In this document: positions 56,410-64,000 of the stretch, piece after piece
How positions within the stretch are numbered: the first letter of the stretch is position 1
How the letters are laid out: every line of letters starts with the position of its first letter
Source: Paucisalibacillus globulus
Lineage (GTDB): Bacteria; Bacillota; Bacilli; Bacillales; Amphibacillaceae
Assembly: GCF_900184735.1 (NCBI RefSeq)
Contig: NZ_LT855387.1
Span: forward strand, 1-64,000
Direction of reading: 5' to 3'
DNA length: 64,000 nt
The notes under the pieces: model-generated
Database searches by the model: none
What the model saw: only the letters and a program-made list of their open reading frames with translations
Told to the model about the DNA's origin: nothing
Translations under genes and position numbers: made by a program

Positions 56410-57489
56410 CTATATCCCTCCCTTCATTTCCTCCATTACAAAGGCAGTCAGATACTTCCTTAACTTTAAGTCGTCAATCATATGAACTACTGGTTCTGAT
56501 ATACCTTGAAGTAAAATCATTTGAACTTGTTTATGGATCGTCTTTTTATCTCGCTTCATAATGTTCACTAAATCATCGATTATTTCAGAGGGTATATCTA
56601 ATGGATATTGGTTTTGATTAAGCCATGTTTTCAACTTATGTATTGGGATTTCCGCTTTAAGTTCATTATTGCTGACATAAACCGCAAACAATAACCCAAT
56701 TGCAACCGCTTCTCCATGCGTGATGACCCCATAACCTAATTTGGTTTCCAATGCATGCCCCAATGTATGTCCTAAATTTAAATACATTCGTGTACCAGAT
56801 TCTTTCTCATCAAGTTCGACAATATCTGCTTTGATCCGCATCCCTTTTTCAAGTAAATACGTTGTTTCTTCCATATTAACCGCAGGTAAGGAAACGTTCA
56901 ATAATCTATTTAGTAAATCTAAATCAGCAAGCATTGCTTCTTTTATAAGTTCTGCATATCCAGAGCGTACTTCTCTTTGAGGAAGAGTTTTAAGCATATC
57001 TGTGTCATAGAACACTAATACGGGAGGATAGAAACTTCCAATTAGATTCTTTCCATTTTCATGATTAATTGCTACCTTACCACCAACACTGCTATCATGT
57101 GCCAGTATTGTAGTCGGAATTTGAACATAATCGATACCTCGCATAAAAGTAGCTGCAACAAAACCGGACAAGTCACCAACTACTCCTCCACCTAAAGCAA
57201 TGATAAGTGATTTTCTATCAAGTTGATATTCAATAGCCTTTGTTTGAAGATAATAATACGTGTTGATGTTCTTTGCCTGTTCCCCTGGACTAATAACTTC
57301 AATATAGACTTCCTGGTCAGTAAAGGCATGAGCAATGTCCTCCATGTACAGATTAGCTACATTTGAATCAGAAATAATAAGAATAGCAGAATAACTTCTC
57401 GGTAGATACTTTCCAACCAGATGACGTATCTTGTTGCCGATTACAATATCATAGGATTGAATAGCGGATTTAATATGAATAGTGTTCAT
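56410..57489 (-). CDS. aroB: 3-dehydroquinate synthase
   Basis: Second step of the shikimate pathway, an NAD- and metal-dependent enzyme of 359 residues. Motifs: ALGGGVVGDLSGFVAATFMRG (quoted in part: GGGVVGDLSGFVAATF), PTTILAHDSSVGGKVAIN, NLGHTLGHALETKLGYGVIT HGEAV region carrying metal-binding His. ATG directly follows the aroC stop with its ribosome binding site AAGGAG in the aroC end. Confidence 0.96.
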   Translation of the reverse strand: MNTIHIKSAIQSYDIVIGNKIRHLVGKYLPRSYSAILIISDSNVANLYMEDIAHAFTDQEVYIEVISPGEQAKNINTYYYLQTKAIEYQLDRKSLIIALGGGVVGDLSGFVAATFMRGIDYVQIPTTILAHDSSVGGKVAINHENGKNLIGSFYPPVLVFYDTDMLKTLPQREVRSGYAELIKEAMLADLDLLNRLLNVSLPAVNMEETTYLLEKGMRIKADIVELDEKESGTRMYLNLGHTLGHALETKLGYGVITHGEAVAIGLLFAVYVSNNELKAEIPIHKLKTWLNQNQYPLDIPSEIIDDLVNIMKRDKKTIHKQVQMILLQGISEPVVHMIDDLKLRKYLTAFVMEEMKGGI

Positions 57490-58656
57490 TTAGAAACTCC
57501 TTATATCTTCCCGGTATTGATTAATAGTTTCTTTTAGTACGGAAAAGCGATCATGTGGAAATTGCTCAAGAAGTGCCCTAGCTAGTTCAAAAGCAACAAC
57601 ATGTTCCATTACTACTGCCGCAGCAGGTACTGCACAGGCATCTGATCGTTCGACACTAGCTTGAAAACTTTCTTTTGTTTCAATATCCACACTTTTTAAG
57701 GGCTTCATTAAAGTTGGGATTGGCTTCATTACCCCTCTTACAACGATAGGCATACCGGTAGTCATCCCACCTTCGAATCCACCTAAACGATTAGTATTTC
57801 GAAAATAGCCATAATCTTTTTCAAAACAAATCTCATCATGGACTTCACTACCATTCCTTCTCGCAGCTTCAAAACCAATACCAAATTCTACACCTTTATA
57901 TGCATTAATACTAACAACAGCTCCTGCGATTCTACTATCTAATTTCCGGTCATAATGCACATAAGACCCAATTCCAGCTGGCATTCCTTCTACATATACT
58001 TCCGTGATCCCCCCCAATGAATCACCGTTCTTTTTAGCCAGATCTATTCTTTCCATCATCTTCTCTTCAGCAATTTTATCCAAGGTCCTGACTGGTGAAT
58101 CTTCTGATATTTCCTGTCTTTCCTTCATGGATCTAGAAGAGAATTCATCCGCTTGTACTCCACCGATTTCACTTACATAGCCACATATCTCGATACCTAA
58201 ATGACGTAACATCGTTTTCGCCACTGCACCAGCAGCCACTCTAGCAGCTGTTTCACGAGCAGAAGACCGCTCCAGAACATTGCGCATATCTCTATGTCCA
58301 TATTTTAAAGCACCATTTAAATCGGCATGCCCTGGTCTTGGTCTAGTAACTACTCGTCTTAAAGAGATTTGTTCATCGATAGGGTCTTCGCCCATAATAT
58401 CTTTCCAGTGTTTATAATCATCATTATGAATTACGAGAGAAATGGGCGATCCTAGCGTGTAACCGTGGCGAACTCCACTTGTAATTTCTACTAGATCTTT
58501 TTCGATTTGCATTCTCTTTCCACGTCCGTACCCTTTTTGTCTTCGAAATAACGACTCATTAATATTTTCTTTTAATAAAGGCATTTGCGCTGGAATTCCT
58601 TCTATTATCGTTGTTAATTGCTTTCCATGTGATTCACCTGCTGTTAAGTAGCGCAT
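57490..58656 (-). CDS. aroC: Chorismate synthase
   Basis: Last step of chorismate synthesis, FMN-dependent, 388 residues (aroF in B. subtilis). [20 protein letters not shown] (20 residues), [28 protein letters not shown] and [18 protein letters not shown] are conserved motifs. ATG at 58656 follows AAAGGAGAG; an ATG seven codons upstream contains that site. First gene of aroC-aroB-aroA, 159 bases after cheR. Confidence 0.96.
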   Translation of the reverse strand: MRYLTAGESHGKQLTTIIEGIPAQMPLLKENINESLFRRQKGYGRGKRMQIEKDLVEITSGVRHGYTLGSPISLVIHNDDYKHWKDIMGEDPIDEQISLRRVVTRPRPGHADLNGALKYGHRDMRNVLERSSARETAARVAAGAVAKTMLRHLGIEICGYVSEIGGVQADEFSSRSMKERQEISEDSPVRTLDKIAEEKMMERIDLAKKNGDSLGGITEVYVEGMPAGIGSYVHYDRKLDSRIAGAVVSINAYKGVEFGIGFEAARRNGSEVHDEICFEKDYGYFRNTNRLGGFEGGMTTGMPIVVRGVMKPIPTLMKPLKSVDIETKESFQASVERSDACAVPAAAVVMEHVVAFELARALLEQFPHDRFSVLKETINQYREDIRSF

Positions 58657-58773
58657 TATTTTTCTCTCCTTTGACATCTAAATTCCAAAGATTGCTATAT
58701 GTATTATTAAATACTAGTTATGATTATAATCAAAACATCCTACTTTTAGTATAAACTAAGTGAGACCAATAAT

Positions 58774-58815
58774 AGAAAAAAATACTCTTAATCTGAGTCG
58801 ATAAGAGTATTTTTA
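58774..58815 (-). terminator. Terminator of cheR
   Basis: A 12-bp stem AAAATACTCTTA/TAAGAGTATTTT with an 11-base loop, T-rich on the minus strand, directly after the cheR stop. Confidence 0.85.
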
Positions 58816-59595
58816 CTATTGACTTATTTTCTGATAGAAAAAAGTATCGAGTAAAGCTAGTCTAAATTTATTTGGGCTAAAGATTTGTTCGGTACTACCG
58901 ACAAACAAAATGCCGTTATTCGTTAGTGCATTGGAGAAGTTTTGGTAAATAGTATCCTTTGCATTATCAGTGAAATATATCAATACATTTCTACATATAA
59001 TTAAGTCCACATCATTTGGGTACTTATCTTCTAATAAATTATGCTTTTTAAAAGTTACTTTTCGTTTAATAGCGGAATCGACTACAAATTGGTTACCTAT
59101 TTCCTTGAAGTATTTTACTTTTAAATTAGTTGGTAACTCTTTAAGAGCTTGTTCAGAATACATTCCTTGTTTTGCTTTTTCAAGTACTTTTTCATCAATA
59201 TCTGTAGCTATAATGGTAGTCTTCAACTTTGGAAAATATTCGCTAAGTAACATAGCAATACTATATGGCTCTTCCCCTGTAGAACATGCAGCACTCCAGA
59301 TTGTTAGCTCTTGCTTGTTCTTAATTATTAATGGGATTACTGAATCCTTTAATACTTCCCAACGTTTTGGATTTCTGTAGAACTCGGAAACATTAATCGT
59401 GATTCTGTCCATAAATTCATGTAATAAATTCAAGTCATCATTGATTGCTTTAAAATAAGTAATAAAATCTTTGTATCCTCTTTTGTCTCGCAAAGAGGTT
59501 AATCGCCTTTTCATCTGGGCTTCTTTATATTTTTTTAGATCTATTCCTAGTTTACTGTAGACTTTCTCGGTAAATAATTGGTAATCATCTGTCAT
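58816..59595 (-). CDS. cheR: Chemotaxis protein methyltransferase CheR
   Basis: A SAM-dependent methyltransferase of 259 residues that methylates glutamates of chemoreceptors. The N-terminal helical domain (KEAQMKRRLTSL) is followed by the catalytic domain with SAACSTGEEPYSIAMLL (SAM motif, about 98-114), DIDEKVLEKAK, LIICRNVLIYF and LFVGSTEQI. It lies between ndk and aroC as in B. subtilis, away from other chemotaxis genes. Confidence 0.94.
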   Translation of the reverse strand: MTDDYQLFTEKVYSKLGIDLKKYKEAQMKRRLTSLRDKRGYKDFITYFKAINDDLNLLHEFMDRITINVSEFYRNPKRWEVLKDSVIPLIIKNKQELTIWSAACSTGEEPYSIAMLLSEYFPKLKTTIIATDIDEKVLEKAKQGMYSEQALKELPTNLKVKYFKEIGNQFVVDSAIKRKVTFKKHNLLEDKYPNDVDLIICRNVLIYFTDNAKDTIYQNFSNALTNNGILFVGSTEQIFSPNKFRLALLDTFFYQKISQ

Positions 59596-59640
59596 TGTTC
59601 AAGCCTCTTTAATTTATTATGGTTAACTTACTAGCTTATT

Positions 59641-59678
59641 AATAAAGCCTCCATTATAAAAACGGAGGCATTTTTTTG
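59641..59678 (-). terminator. Terminator of ndk
   Basis: TGCCTCCG/…GGAGGC hairpin (59647-59652 with 59664-59669) with an A/T-rich flank. The T-run is stronger on the plus strand, but it sits in the ndk-cheR gap, which is read on the minus strand. Confidence 0.55.
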
Positions 59679-59681
59679 ATA

Positions 59682-60128
59682 TTAATAGATCCAGGCGCTA
59701 TCTTGTTTTTCATAGCTTACTAGTTCTTTTTGGTCAAAGAATAAATTAATCTCTCTCTCAGCGCTTTCAGGTGAATCAGAACCGTGGATAACGTTCTTTC
59801 CAACAGTTACACCATAATCTCCTCTGATAGTTCCTGGCGCAGCGTCAGCAGGATTAGTTTTACCCATCATTTCACGAGCAGTATTTATCACGTTTTCGCC
59901 TTCCCAAACCATTGCAAATACTGGGCCAGAAGTGATAAAGTCAACTAATTCACCAAAAAATGGTCGCTCTTTATGTTCGCCATAATGCTCACTAGCTAAC
60001 TCATCAGTGATTTGCATTAATTTAGCTCCTACTAATTTAAAACCTTTTCTCTCGAAGCGATTTACTACCTCACCTACTAAGTTTCTTTGTACACCATCAG
60101 GTTTAACCATTAAAAATGTTTTTTCCAT
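59682..60128 (-). CDS. ndk: Nucleoside diphosphate kinase
   Basis: A 148-residue kinase that balances NTP and dNTP pools. The phosphorylated His lies in [16 protein letters not shown] (about residue 115). [17 protein letters not shown] at the N-terminus and [14 protein letters not shown] are conserved. ATG follows AGGTGT-type site. Its place after hepT is conserved in bacilli. Confidence 0.96.
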   Translation of the reverse strand: MEKTFLMVKPDGVQRNLVGEVVNRFERKGFKLVGAKLMQITDELASEHYGEHKERPFFGELVDFITSGPVFAMVWEGENVINTAREMMGKTNPADAAPGTIRGDYGVTVGKNVIHGSDSPESAEREINLFFDQKELVSYEKQDSAWIY

Positions 60129-60211
60129 GTTCTACACCTCAGTTTTTATGTATATATGATTATGTAACCGTTTTAAATTCTATCAAACTTTTGTAAAAAT
60201 AACAATAAATT

Positions 60212-61183
60212 CTATTGTTTTCTCTTGCCAATATATTTTGCAATTTGTTCAAGCGTTATTTTTGCTTTGTTATGTGGAAAATCGCGAAGAGCATGAAACG
60301 CTTTTCTTAAATAACGCTCACTAATTTCGTAGGACATCTCGATGGCGTTCGTTTCCTTTAGAGCCCGAATTATAATATCCATTTGTTCTTTTGTTACATC
60401 TTCGGGTTTTCTAAAAGTATTTCTTAATAGAAGATTAAATTCTTCATTTTGCATTGCAAATAGAACTGGTAGTGTAATATTCCCTTGATATAAATCATTG
60501 CCAGCAGGTTTACCAAGTTGCTCAGCAGATGAAGTAAAATCTAAAATATCATCGATTATTTGATAACTCATGCCAATATAGTAACCATAATAGTATAATT
60601 TGTTTATTTCCTTTTGAGATAGACCAGAAGTCATCGCACCAAGTTTACAACTCGATGCTAGCAGCAGGGCGGTTTTACGTTTAATTCTTCTAAAGTAAGT
60701 TTTTATATTTTGATCCCAGTTATACTTCTCTTTAATTTGTTCAATCTCTCCTAAGCTCACTTCTACTAGTGCATCAGAAAGAGTCTTATGTATGTCGGGA
60801 TTTGAAATCTGGGTGATTGTCTCTAGTGCGCGAGCTAATATGTAGTCACCTGTATACATTGCCACACGGTTCCCATATTGCTTTTTTATCGTTGGCTTTC
60901 CTCTTCTTAATGATGCATCATCAATGACGTCATCATGAACAAGGGTAGCCATATGTATCAATTCTAATGAAACAGCAACGTTAATAACCTGTTCCATATC
61001 AACTCTACCAAATTGACTAGACAACAAAACAAAGACAGGTCGAATTCGTTTTCCTCCTGCCTTTAGCAATTGCGTAGATGCTTCTCGTAAAACGGGATGA
61101 TTGGCTTGTATTGCATCCATTAAAGATGATTCAATTAAGTCCAGATCTTTCTTGAGGTAGTTATAAGTTTTTGGTAGTTTCAT
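60212..61183 (-). CDS. hepT: Heptaprenyl diphosphate synthase component 2
   Basis: Catalytic subunit of the menaquinone side-chain synthase, 323 residues. It has both aspartate-rich motifs: HDDVIDDASLRRGKPT (first) and QIIDDILDFTSS (second), plus GGKRIRPVFVLLS. It needs HepS for activity. ATG at 61183 follows AAAAGGTGA; the upstream GTG is part of that site. Third gene of hepS-menG-hepT. Confidence 0.95.
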   Translation of the reverse strand: MKLPKTYNYLKKDLDLIESSLMDAIQANHPVLREASTQLLKAGGKRIRPVFVLLSSQFGRVDMEQVINVAVSLELIHMATLVHDDVIDDASLRRGKPTIKKQYGNRVAMYTGDYILARALETITQISNPDIHKTLSDALVEVSLGEIEQIKEKYNWDQNIKTYFRRIKRKTALLLASSCKLGAMTSGLSQKEINKLYYYGYYIGMSYQIIDDILDFTSSAEQLGKPAGNDLYQGNITLPVLFAMQNEEFNLLLRNTFRKPEDVTKEQMDIIIRALKETNAIEMSYEISERYLRKAFHALRDFPHNKAKITLEQIAKYIGKRKQ

Positions 61184-61219
61184 GTGATTCACCTTTTGTT
61201 TTGTACAAACTGATAAGAA

Positions 61220-61924
61220 TTATTTGATCCCCATATGCATGGCAGCAACTCCGCCAGTATAGCTTTTAACTTTCACACTTGAAAATCCAGCATCCAAAAA
61301 CATTTTCTTTAATGTAAGTTTGTCTGGAAAATCTCTGGTCGATTCATTTAACCAAGCATATTCTTCGTAACTTTTAGCAAAAATTCTACCGAATAATGGC
61401 ATAATAAAACGGAAATAAAAGAAATATAATTGCTTAAATCCGAACATAGTTGGTTGAGAGGTTTCTAAACATACAACCTTACCACCAGGTTTTACTACAC
61501 GATACATTTCCTTCAATACAGTCATATAGTCTGGTACATTTCTAAGTCCAAATCCAATAGTAACAAAATCAAAGGAATTATCTTCAAATGGCAACTCCAT
61601 AGCATTTCCGTGTACAAATGATAATTGGTCGTAGTTATAATCTTTGTTTTTCTCAATAGCAACAGATAACATATTTTTACTAAAGTCTAAACCTATAACT
61701 TTACCTGTAGGTCCCACTGATTCAGCTAGTGAAATCGACCAATCCCCTGTTCCACAGCAAACATCCAAAGTAGAAGCACCTTTTGTTACATTCATTTGCT
61801 TCATAACATCTTTTCTCCAAGATTTATGTCTTTGGAAAGAAATAATGGAATTCATCGTATCGTATTTGTCATAAATTTTTTCGAATACATGGTGTACCCG
61901 TTCTTCTTTTGATTTTTGTTGCAT
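61220..61924 (-). CDS. menG: Demethylmenaquinone methyltransferase
   Basis: A UbiE/COQ5-type SAM methyltransferase of 234 residues that completes menaquinone (menH/ubiE in older naming). Signature motifs are [58 protein letters not shown] (quoted in part: [15 protein letters not shown]). It starts one base after hepS and precedes hepT, the gerC-type operon. Confidence 0.95.
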   Translation of the reverse strand: MQQKSKEERVHHVFEKIYDKYDTMNSIISFQRHKSWRKDVMKQMNVTKGASTLDVCCGTGDWSISLAESVGPTGKVIGLDFSKNMLSVAIEKNKDYNYDQLSFVHGNAMELPFEDNSFDFVTIGFGLRNVPDYMTVLKEMYRVVKPGGKVVCLETSQPTMFGFKQLYFFYFRFIMPLFGRIFAKSYEEYAWLNESTRDFPDKLTLKKMFLDAGFSSVKVKSYTGGVAAMHMGIK

Positions 61925-61925
61925 T

Positions 61926-62642
61926 TTATTCCATCTCCGAAGAGGTATGTTGATAGATAATGGAGTTAAGAACTTGTAAAAATTCTTGTTTTTGACGTTC
62001 AGGTAGCATATCTATCATACCTTTTGTTTTATTTACTTGCTTTTCAAGAATATCTTGTATATCTACTTCAATTGAATAAGTACTGGCATTATTTATTAGT
62101 TCTTTTGTTAATAATATTTCTTCAATTACATGGATTTCTTGATTCACTTGATTATGTTCAGCAATATATTTAATCAACAACGACTGAATTTGTTTTCGAA
62201 TTTCAAAATAGTCTTCAATTGAATCACTATCCATAAAATAAAGTTTCATTTTCAATTCATTTATCTGCTTAATAGCTGTAGCAAGCACTGTTATATATTC
62301 TCGTTCATTGATATCCGCTAAAATGGAGTAATATAATCCACTAAAATAATCCCCTGCTAGAATAGATAATTGACTATCCATTTCTATTGATAGACGATCA
62401 GTTCCAGTATCGTCCGGAATATTCTCATGAATATCCAATGCAATTTGAACAAGCATTGTTGTGATAATAAGTTGATCTCTTACATTAGGGGCTATTTTCG
62501 TTTTATCTAAAATGTAATGAAGAAAGTAGAGTTTATACTCATCAATTTCTGGTTTCTCTATATGTTTTAAAAGGAAAGAATGATGAACTGTCTCTTCAAT
62601 CTGCAATTTCAATTGTTGTAATTCCCTCTCCATAGCAAGCAA
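61926..62642 (-). CDS. hepS: Heptaprenyl diphosphate synthase component 1
   Basis: Non-catalytic partner of HepT that sets product length, about 238 residues, helical. [16 protein letters not shown] and [26 protein letters not shown] (quoted in part: [12 protein letters not shown]) are typical. The start is ambiguous: the TTG at 62642 has good spacing from AAGGTGA, an ATG follows at 62633, and the GTG at 62651 lies in the binding site. First gene of hepS-menG-hepT. Confidence 0.9.
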   Translation of the reverse strand: MLAMERELQQLKLQIEETVHHSFLLKHIEKPEIDEYKLYFLHYILDKTKIAPNVRDQLIITTMLVQIALDIHENIPDDTGTDRLSIEMDSQLSILAGDYFSGLYYSILADINEREYITVLATAIKQINELKMKLYFMDSDSIEDYFEIRKQIQSLLIKYIAEHNQVNQEIHVIEEILLTKELINNASTYSIEVDIQDILEKQVNKTKGMIDMLPERQKQEFLQVLNSIIYQHTSSEME

Positions 62643-62761
62643 TATAATCACCTTAGCCCTTCAAAGCCTTTATGTCACCTAAGCCATTATAACATATTTA
62701 TTTATGTACGATAGTCTAAAAGTTGGATTATATGTATTTGGTTGTTGTTATAATTTTCTGG

Positions 62762-62977
62762 TTAGTTATTGCTTATTTCGCCATGGCTAGTTTGGATTAC
62801 TGCTTTACCCCTTACCTTTACTGCTGACGTGTGCTCTGTAAATTGAGCTATCATTATTTCACCTTTATCTAGTTTTTCGGAATGGTGAAACTTGGTATCA
62901 GATCCTCTTGTCAAACCGATAACATTCACTCCATCTTCTAGTGCTTTTATGACGAAAAAGTCGGTATTGTTATTCAT
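62762..62977 (-). CDS. mtrB: Tryptophan RNA-binding attenuation protein (TRAP)
   Basis: A 71-residue protein that forms an 11-mer ring and binds GAG/UAG repeats when loaded with tryptophan. [25 protein letters not shown] and AVKVRGKA contain the RNA-contacting Lys and Arg residues of B. subtilis TRAP (75 residues). ATG at 62977 follows GAGGGAG; the GTG upstream lies in the site. In B. subtilis mtrB follows folE; here it stands alone between hbs and hepS, and no trp operon is found in this window. Confidence 0.95.
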   Translation of the reverse strand: MNNNTDFFVIKALEDGVNVIGLTRGSDTKFHHSEKLDKGEIMIAQFTEHTSAVKVRGKAVIQTSHGEISNN

Positions 62978-63116
62978 ATTTTTCACTCCCTCGTATATTA
63001 CTATTAGTATTATCGCATTTCAAAGTAATATTAGAAAAACTCATATTCAATCATACTAAGCGAATTTGTTAGTTTTCTCTACGTGCAGAAAGTTTAATAT
63101 ACATTCCTAACTACGA

Positions 63117-63150
63117 AAAAGAAAAAAGGGTGCGAATGAACGCACCCTTT
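63117..63150 (-). terminator. Terminator of hbs
   Basis: A perfect 10-bp stem AAAGGGTGCG/CGCACCCTTT with a 6-base loop is followed by seven T on the minus strand, 16 bases after hbs. Confidence 0.92.
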
Positions 63151-63165
63151 AACCCTATGTACGTA

Positions 63166-63438
63166 TTATTTTACGCTGTCCTTAAGGGCTTTACCTGGTT
63201 TGAAAGCAGGAACTTTACTTGCAGGGATTTCGATTTCTTCCCCAGTTTGTGGGTTACGACCTTTACGTGCAGAACGTTCACGTACTTCGAAGTTACCGAA
63301 ACCGATTAATTGTACTTTTTCACCATTTTTAAGTGAATCCATGACAGCTTCGAAAACTGCATCAACAGCTTTTGTAGCATCTTTTTTAGAAAGTTCGCTT
63401 TTTTCAGCAACAGCATTTACTAAATCTGTTTTATTCAT
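63166..63438 (-). CDS. hbs: HU family DNA-binding protein
   Basis: A 90-residue nucleoid protein. [20 protein letters not shown] at the start (20 residues), the signature [21 protein letters not shown] and the DNA-bending arm with [15 protein letters not shown] are visible (stretch quoted in part). ATG at 63438 follows GGAGGTG; the upstream GTG is part of the site. In B. subtilis hbs lies between spoIVA and folE-mtrB; folE is missing here. Confidence 0.96.
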   Translation of the reverse strand: MNKTDLVNAVAEKSELSKKDATKAVDAVFEAVMDSLKNGEKVQLIGFGNFEVRERSARKGRNPQTGEEIEIPASKVPAFKPGKALKDSVK

Positions 63439-63564
63439 GACATTCACCTCCTCCCAAAATAAAGAATAGGGTCACATTGGTACAAATATTCTCTCTCATC
63501 ATTTGTTAACCAATTTACCAACTTTTATACTCGAATGCCCCTATAATCAATAGTGACAAGGCTA

Positions 63565-63593
63565 ATATTAAACGAGATTTCTCTAAAATTCAA
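63565..63593 (-). promoter_or_regulatory. Candidate sigmaA promoter for hbs
   Basis: On the minus strand TTGAAT (63593-63588) and TAATAT (63570-63565) are spaced 17 bases apart, about 130 bases before the hbs start, giving a long leader. Confidence 0.45.
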
Positions 63594-63758
63594 CAAAAAG
63601 TTACTATTTTTTCATTTTTTATCCGTTTTTTTTCAGATGTTCCCAATATTCTACCAGTAAATGGTAATTTGCAGCTAGTAATAAGAAAGCCCTTAATATA
63701 GCTATTCGATACTTTATTCTAAATTCCTTCTTTATTTTATAGAATTTAAATAAAAAAT

Positions 63759-64000
63759 AGAGGCTGGGACAAAACTAGCCAGAAAGTAATAAAAAACTGG
63801 TTCTAAGCGATTGAAAATTGCTTGGAACCAGTTTTTTGAAATCATTTCCATTTCCTAAACTAGATTTACCCATTTTGGCGGTATAGATGGTGTCCTTTTT
63901 GTTTACTTTAATATCAGAAAATTGCGTGCGAAAAATAATAAGCATGGTCCTTACCATTAAAACGTTGGTAAGGACCATGCTTATATTAATTTACTGGGGT
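63759..64000. repeat. MITE-like repeat, left part and middle (copy 2, cut by the window end)
   Basis: It begins with AGAGGCTGGGACAAAAC (63759-63775), the inverse of the 114-130 end of copy 1. It contains a hairpin of 18 bp with one wobble (63791-63808 with 63820-63837) and the same 18-bp hairpin as copy 1 at 63939-63956/63966-63983. Positions 63886-64000 are identical to 1-115. The open frame at 63775-63978 on the minus strand is only the element itself. The 63600-63758 stretch before it holds nothing I recognise. Confidence 0.8.

Noticed and set aside
63775-63978. 67-codon open frame within the end repeat
   Set aside because: It lies wholly inside the inverted-repeat element and runs through both hairpins, so it is not likely to be translated.

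Overview
The window is a stretch of low-GC Firmicutes chromosome, most likely from a spore-forming Bacillaceae of the Oceanobacillus/Virgibacillus type. Evidence: AT-rich DNA, strong GGAGG-type ribosome binding sites, sporulation genes (sspM, yqfQ-like), a B-type RNase P RNA, TRAP (mtrB), HepS/HepT, BpsA/BpsB, and a gene order from ypwA-ypsC to hbs that follows the Bacillus subtilis ypwA...hbs region almost gene for gene. The genus is an inference; no 16S gene is present.

Layout. (1) 1-5.6 kb: end of a repeat element, a Rieske-type FAD oxidoreductase, a 7Fe ferredoxin, a LysM/M14 endopeptidase, a small inverted-repeat element, glutamate dehydrogenase and a small DUF protein. (2) 5.6-20.3 kb: MsrAB, a YqfQ-like spore protein, SbcC/SbcD nuclease, a LexA-boxed YolD-like gene, YozE, a Tat translocase (two TatA plus TatC), dfrA-thyA, an NlpC/P60 hydrolase, a DUF2268 protease, an HD hydrolase, formate-THF ligase and a cold shock protein with a long leader. 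(3) 20.4-25.1 kb: bpsA-bpsB (type III polyketide synthase plus methyltransferase) opposite a ba3-type cytochrome oxidase operon that includes a 45-residue subunit IIA gene, then a 0.43 kb MITE-like element. (4) 25.1-39.2 kb: ypwA, ypsC, rnpB, gpsB, cdd, yppE, sspM, yppC, recU-ponA, nth, dnaD, asnS, aspB, ypmB. (5) 39.5-48.3 kb: dinG, birA, cca, bshA, mgsA, dapB, ypjD, ypjC. (6) 48.3-63.5 kb: a second copy of the MITE-like element, a YugP-like protease, ypjA, qcrCBA, ypiF, ypiB, ypiA, aroA-aroB-aroC, cheR, ndk, hepT-menG-hepS, mtrB, hbs, and a second copy of the repeat that starts the window.

How the genes connect. A menaquinone-based respiratory theme recurs: hepS/hepT make the heptaprenyl side chain, menG methylates the ring, aroABC supply chorismate, qcrABC oxidises menaquinol, and a separate ba3 oxidase is encoded 28 kb away. 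QcrA carries a twin-arginine signal and the window also encodes a Tat translocase. Several replication and repair genes (recU, dnaD, nth, dinG, sbcCD, yolD-like) and cell-wall genes (ponA, gpsB, two peptidoglycan hydrolases) are interspersed. Compared with B. subtilis, the trp operon, aroH, hisC, tyrA, folE, bshB1, ypmA and panBCD are missing from their usual places.

No phage, CRISPR array, tRNA or rRNA gene, or obvious defence system was found. The most interesting items are small: a well-initiated 30-codon ORF overlapping ypmB, a LexA box inside the promoter of a YolD-like gene that has no DNA polymerase partner beside it, three families of inverted-repeat elements, and a perfect 115-bp direct repeat at the two ends of the window.
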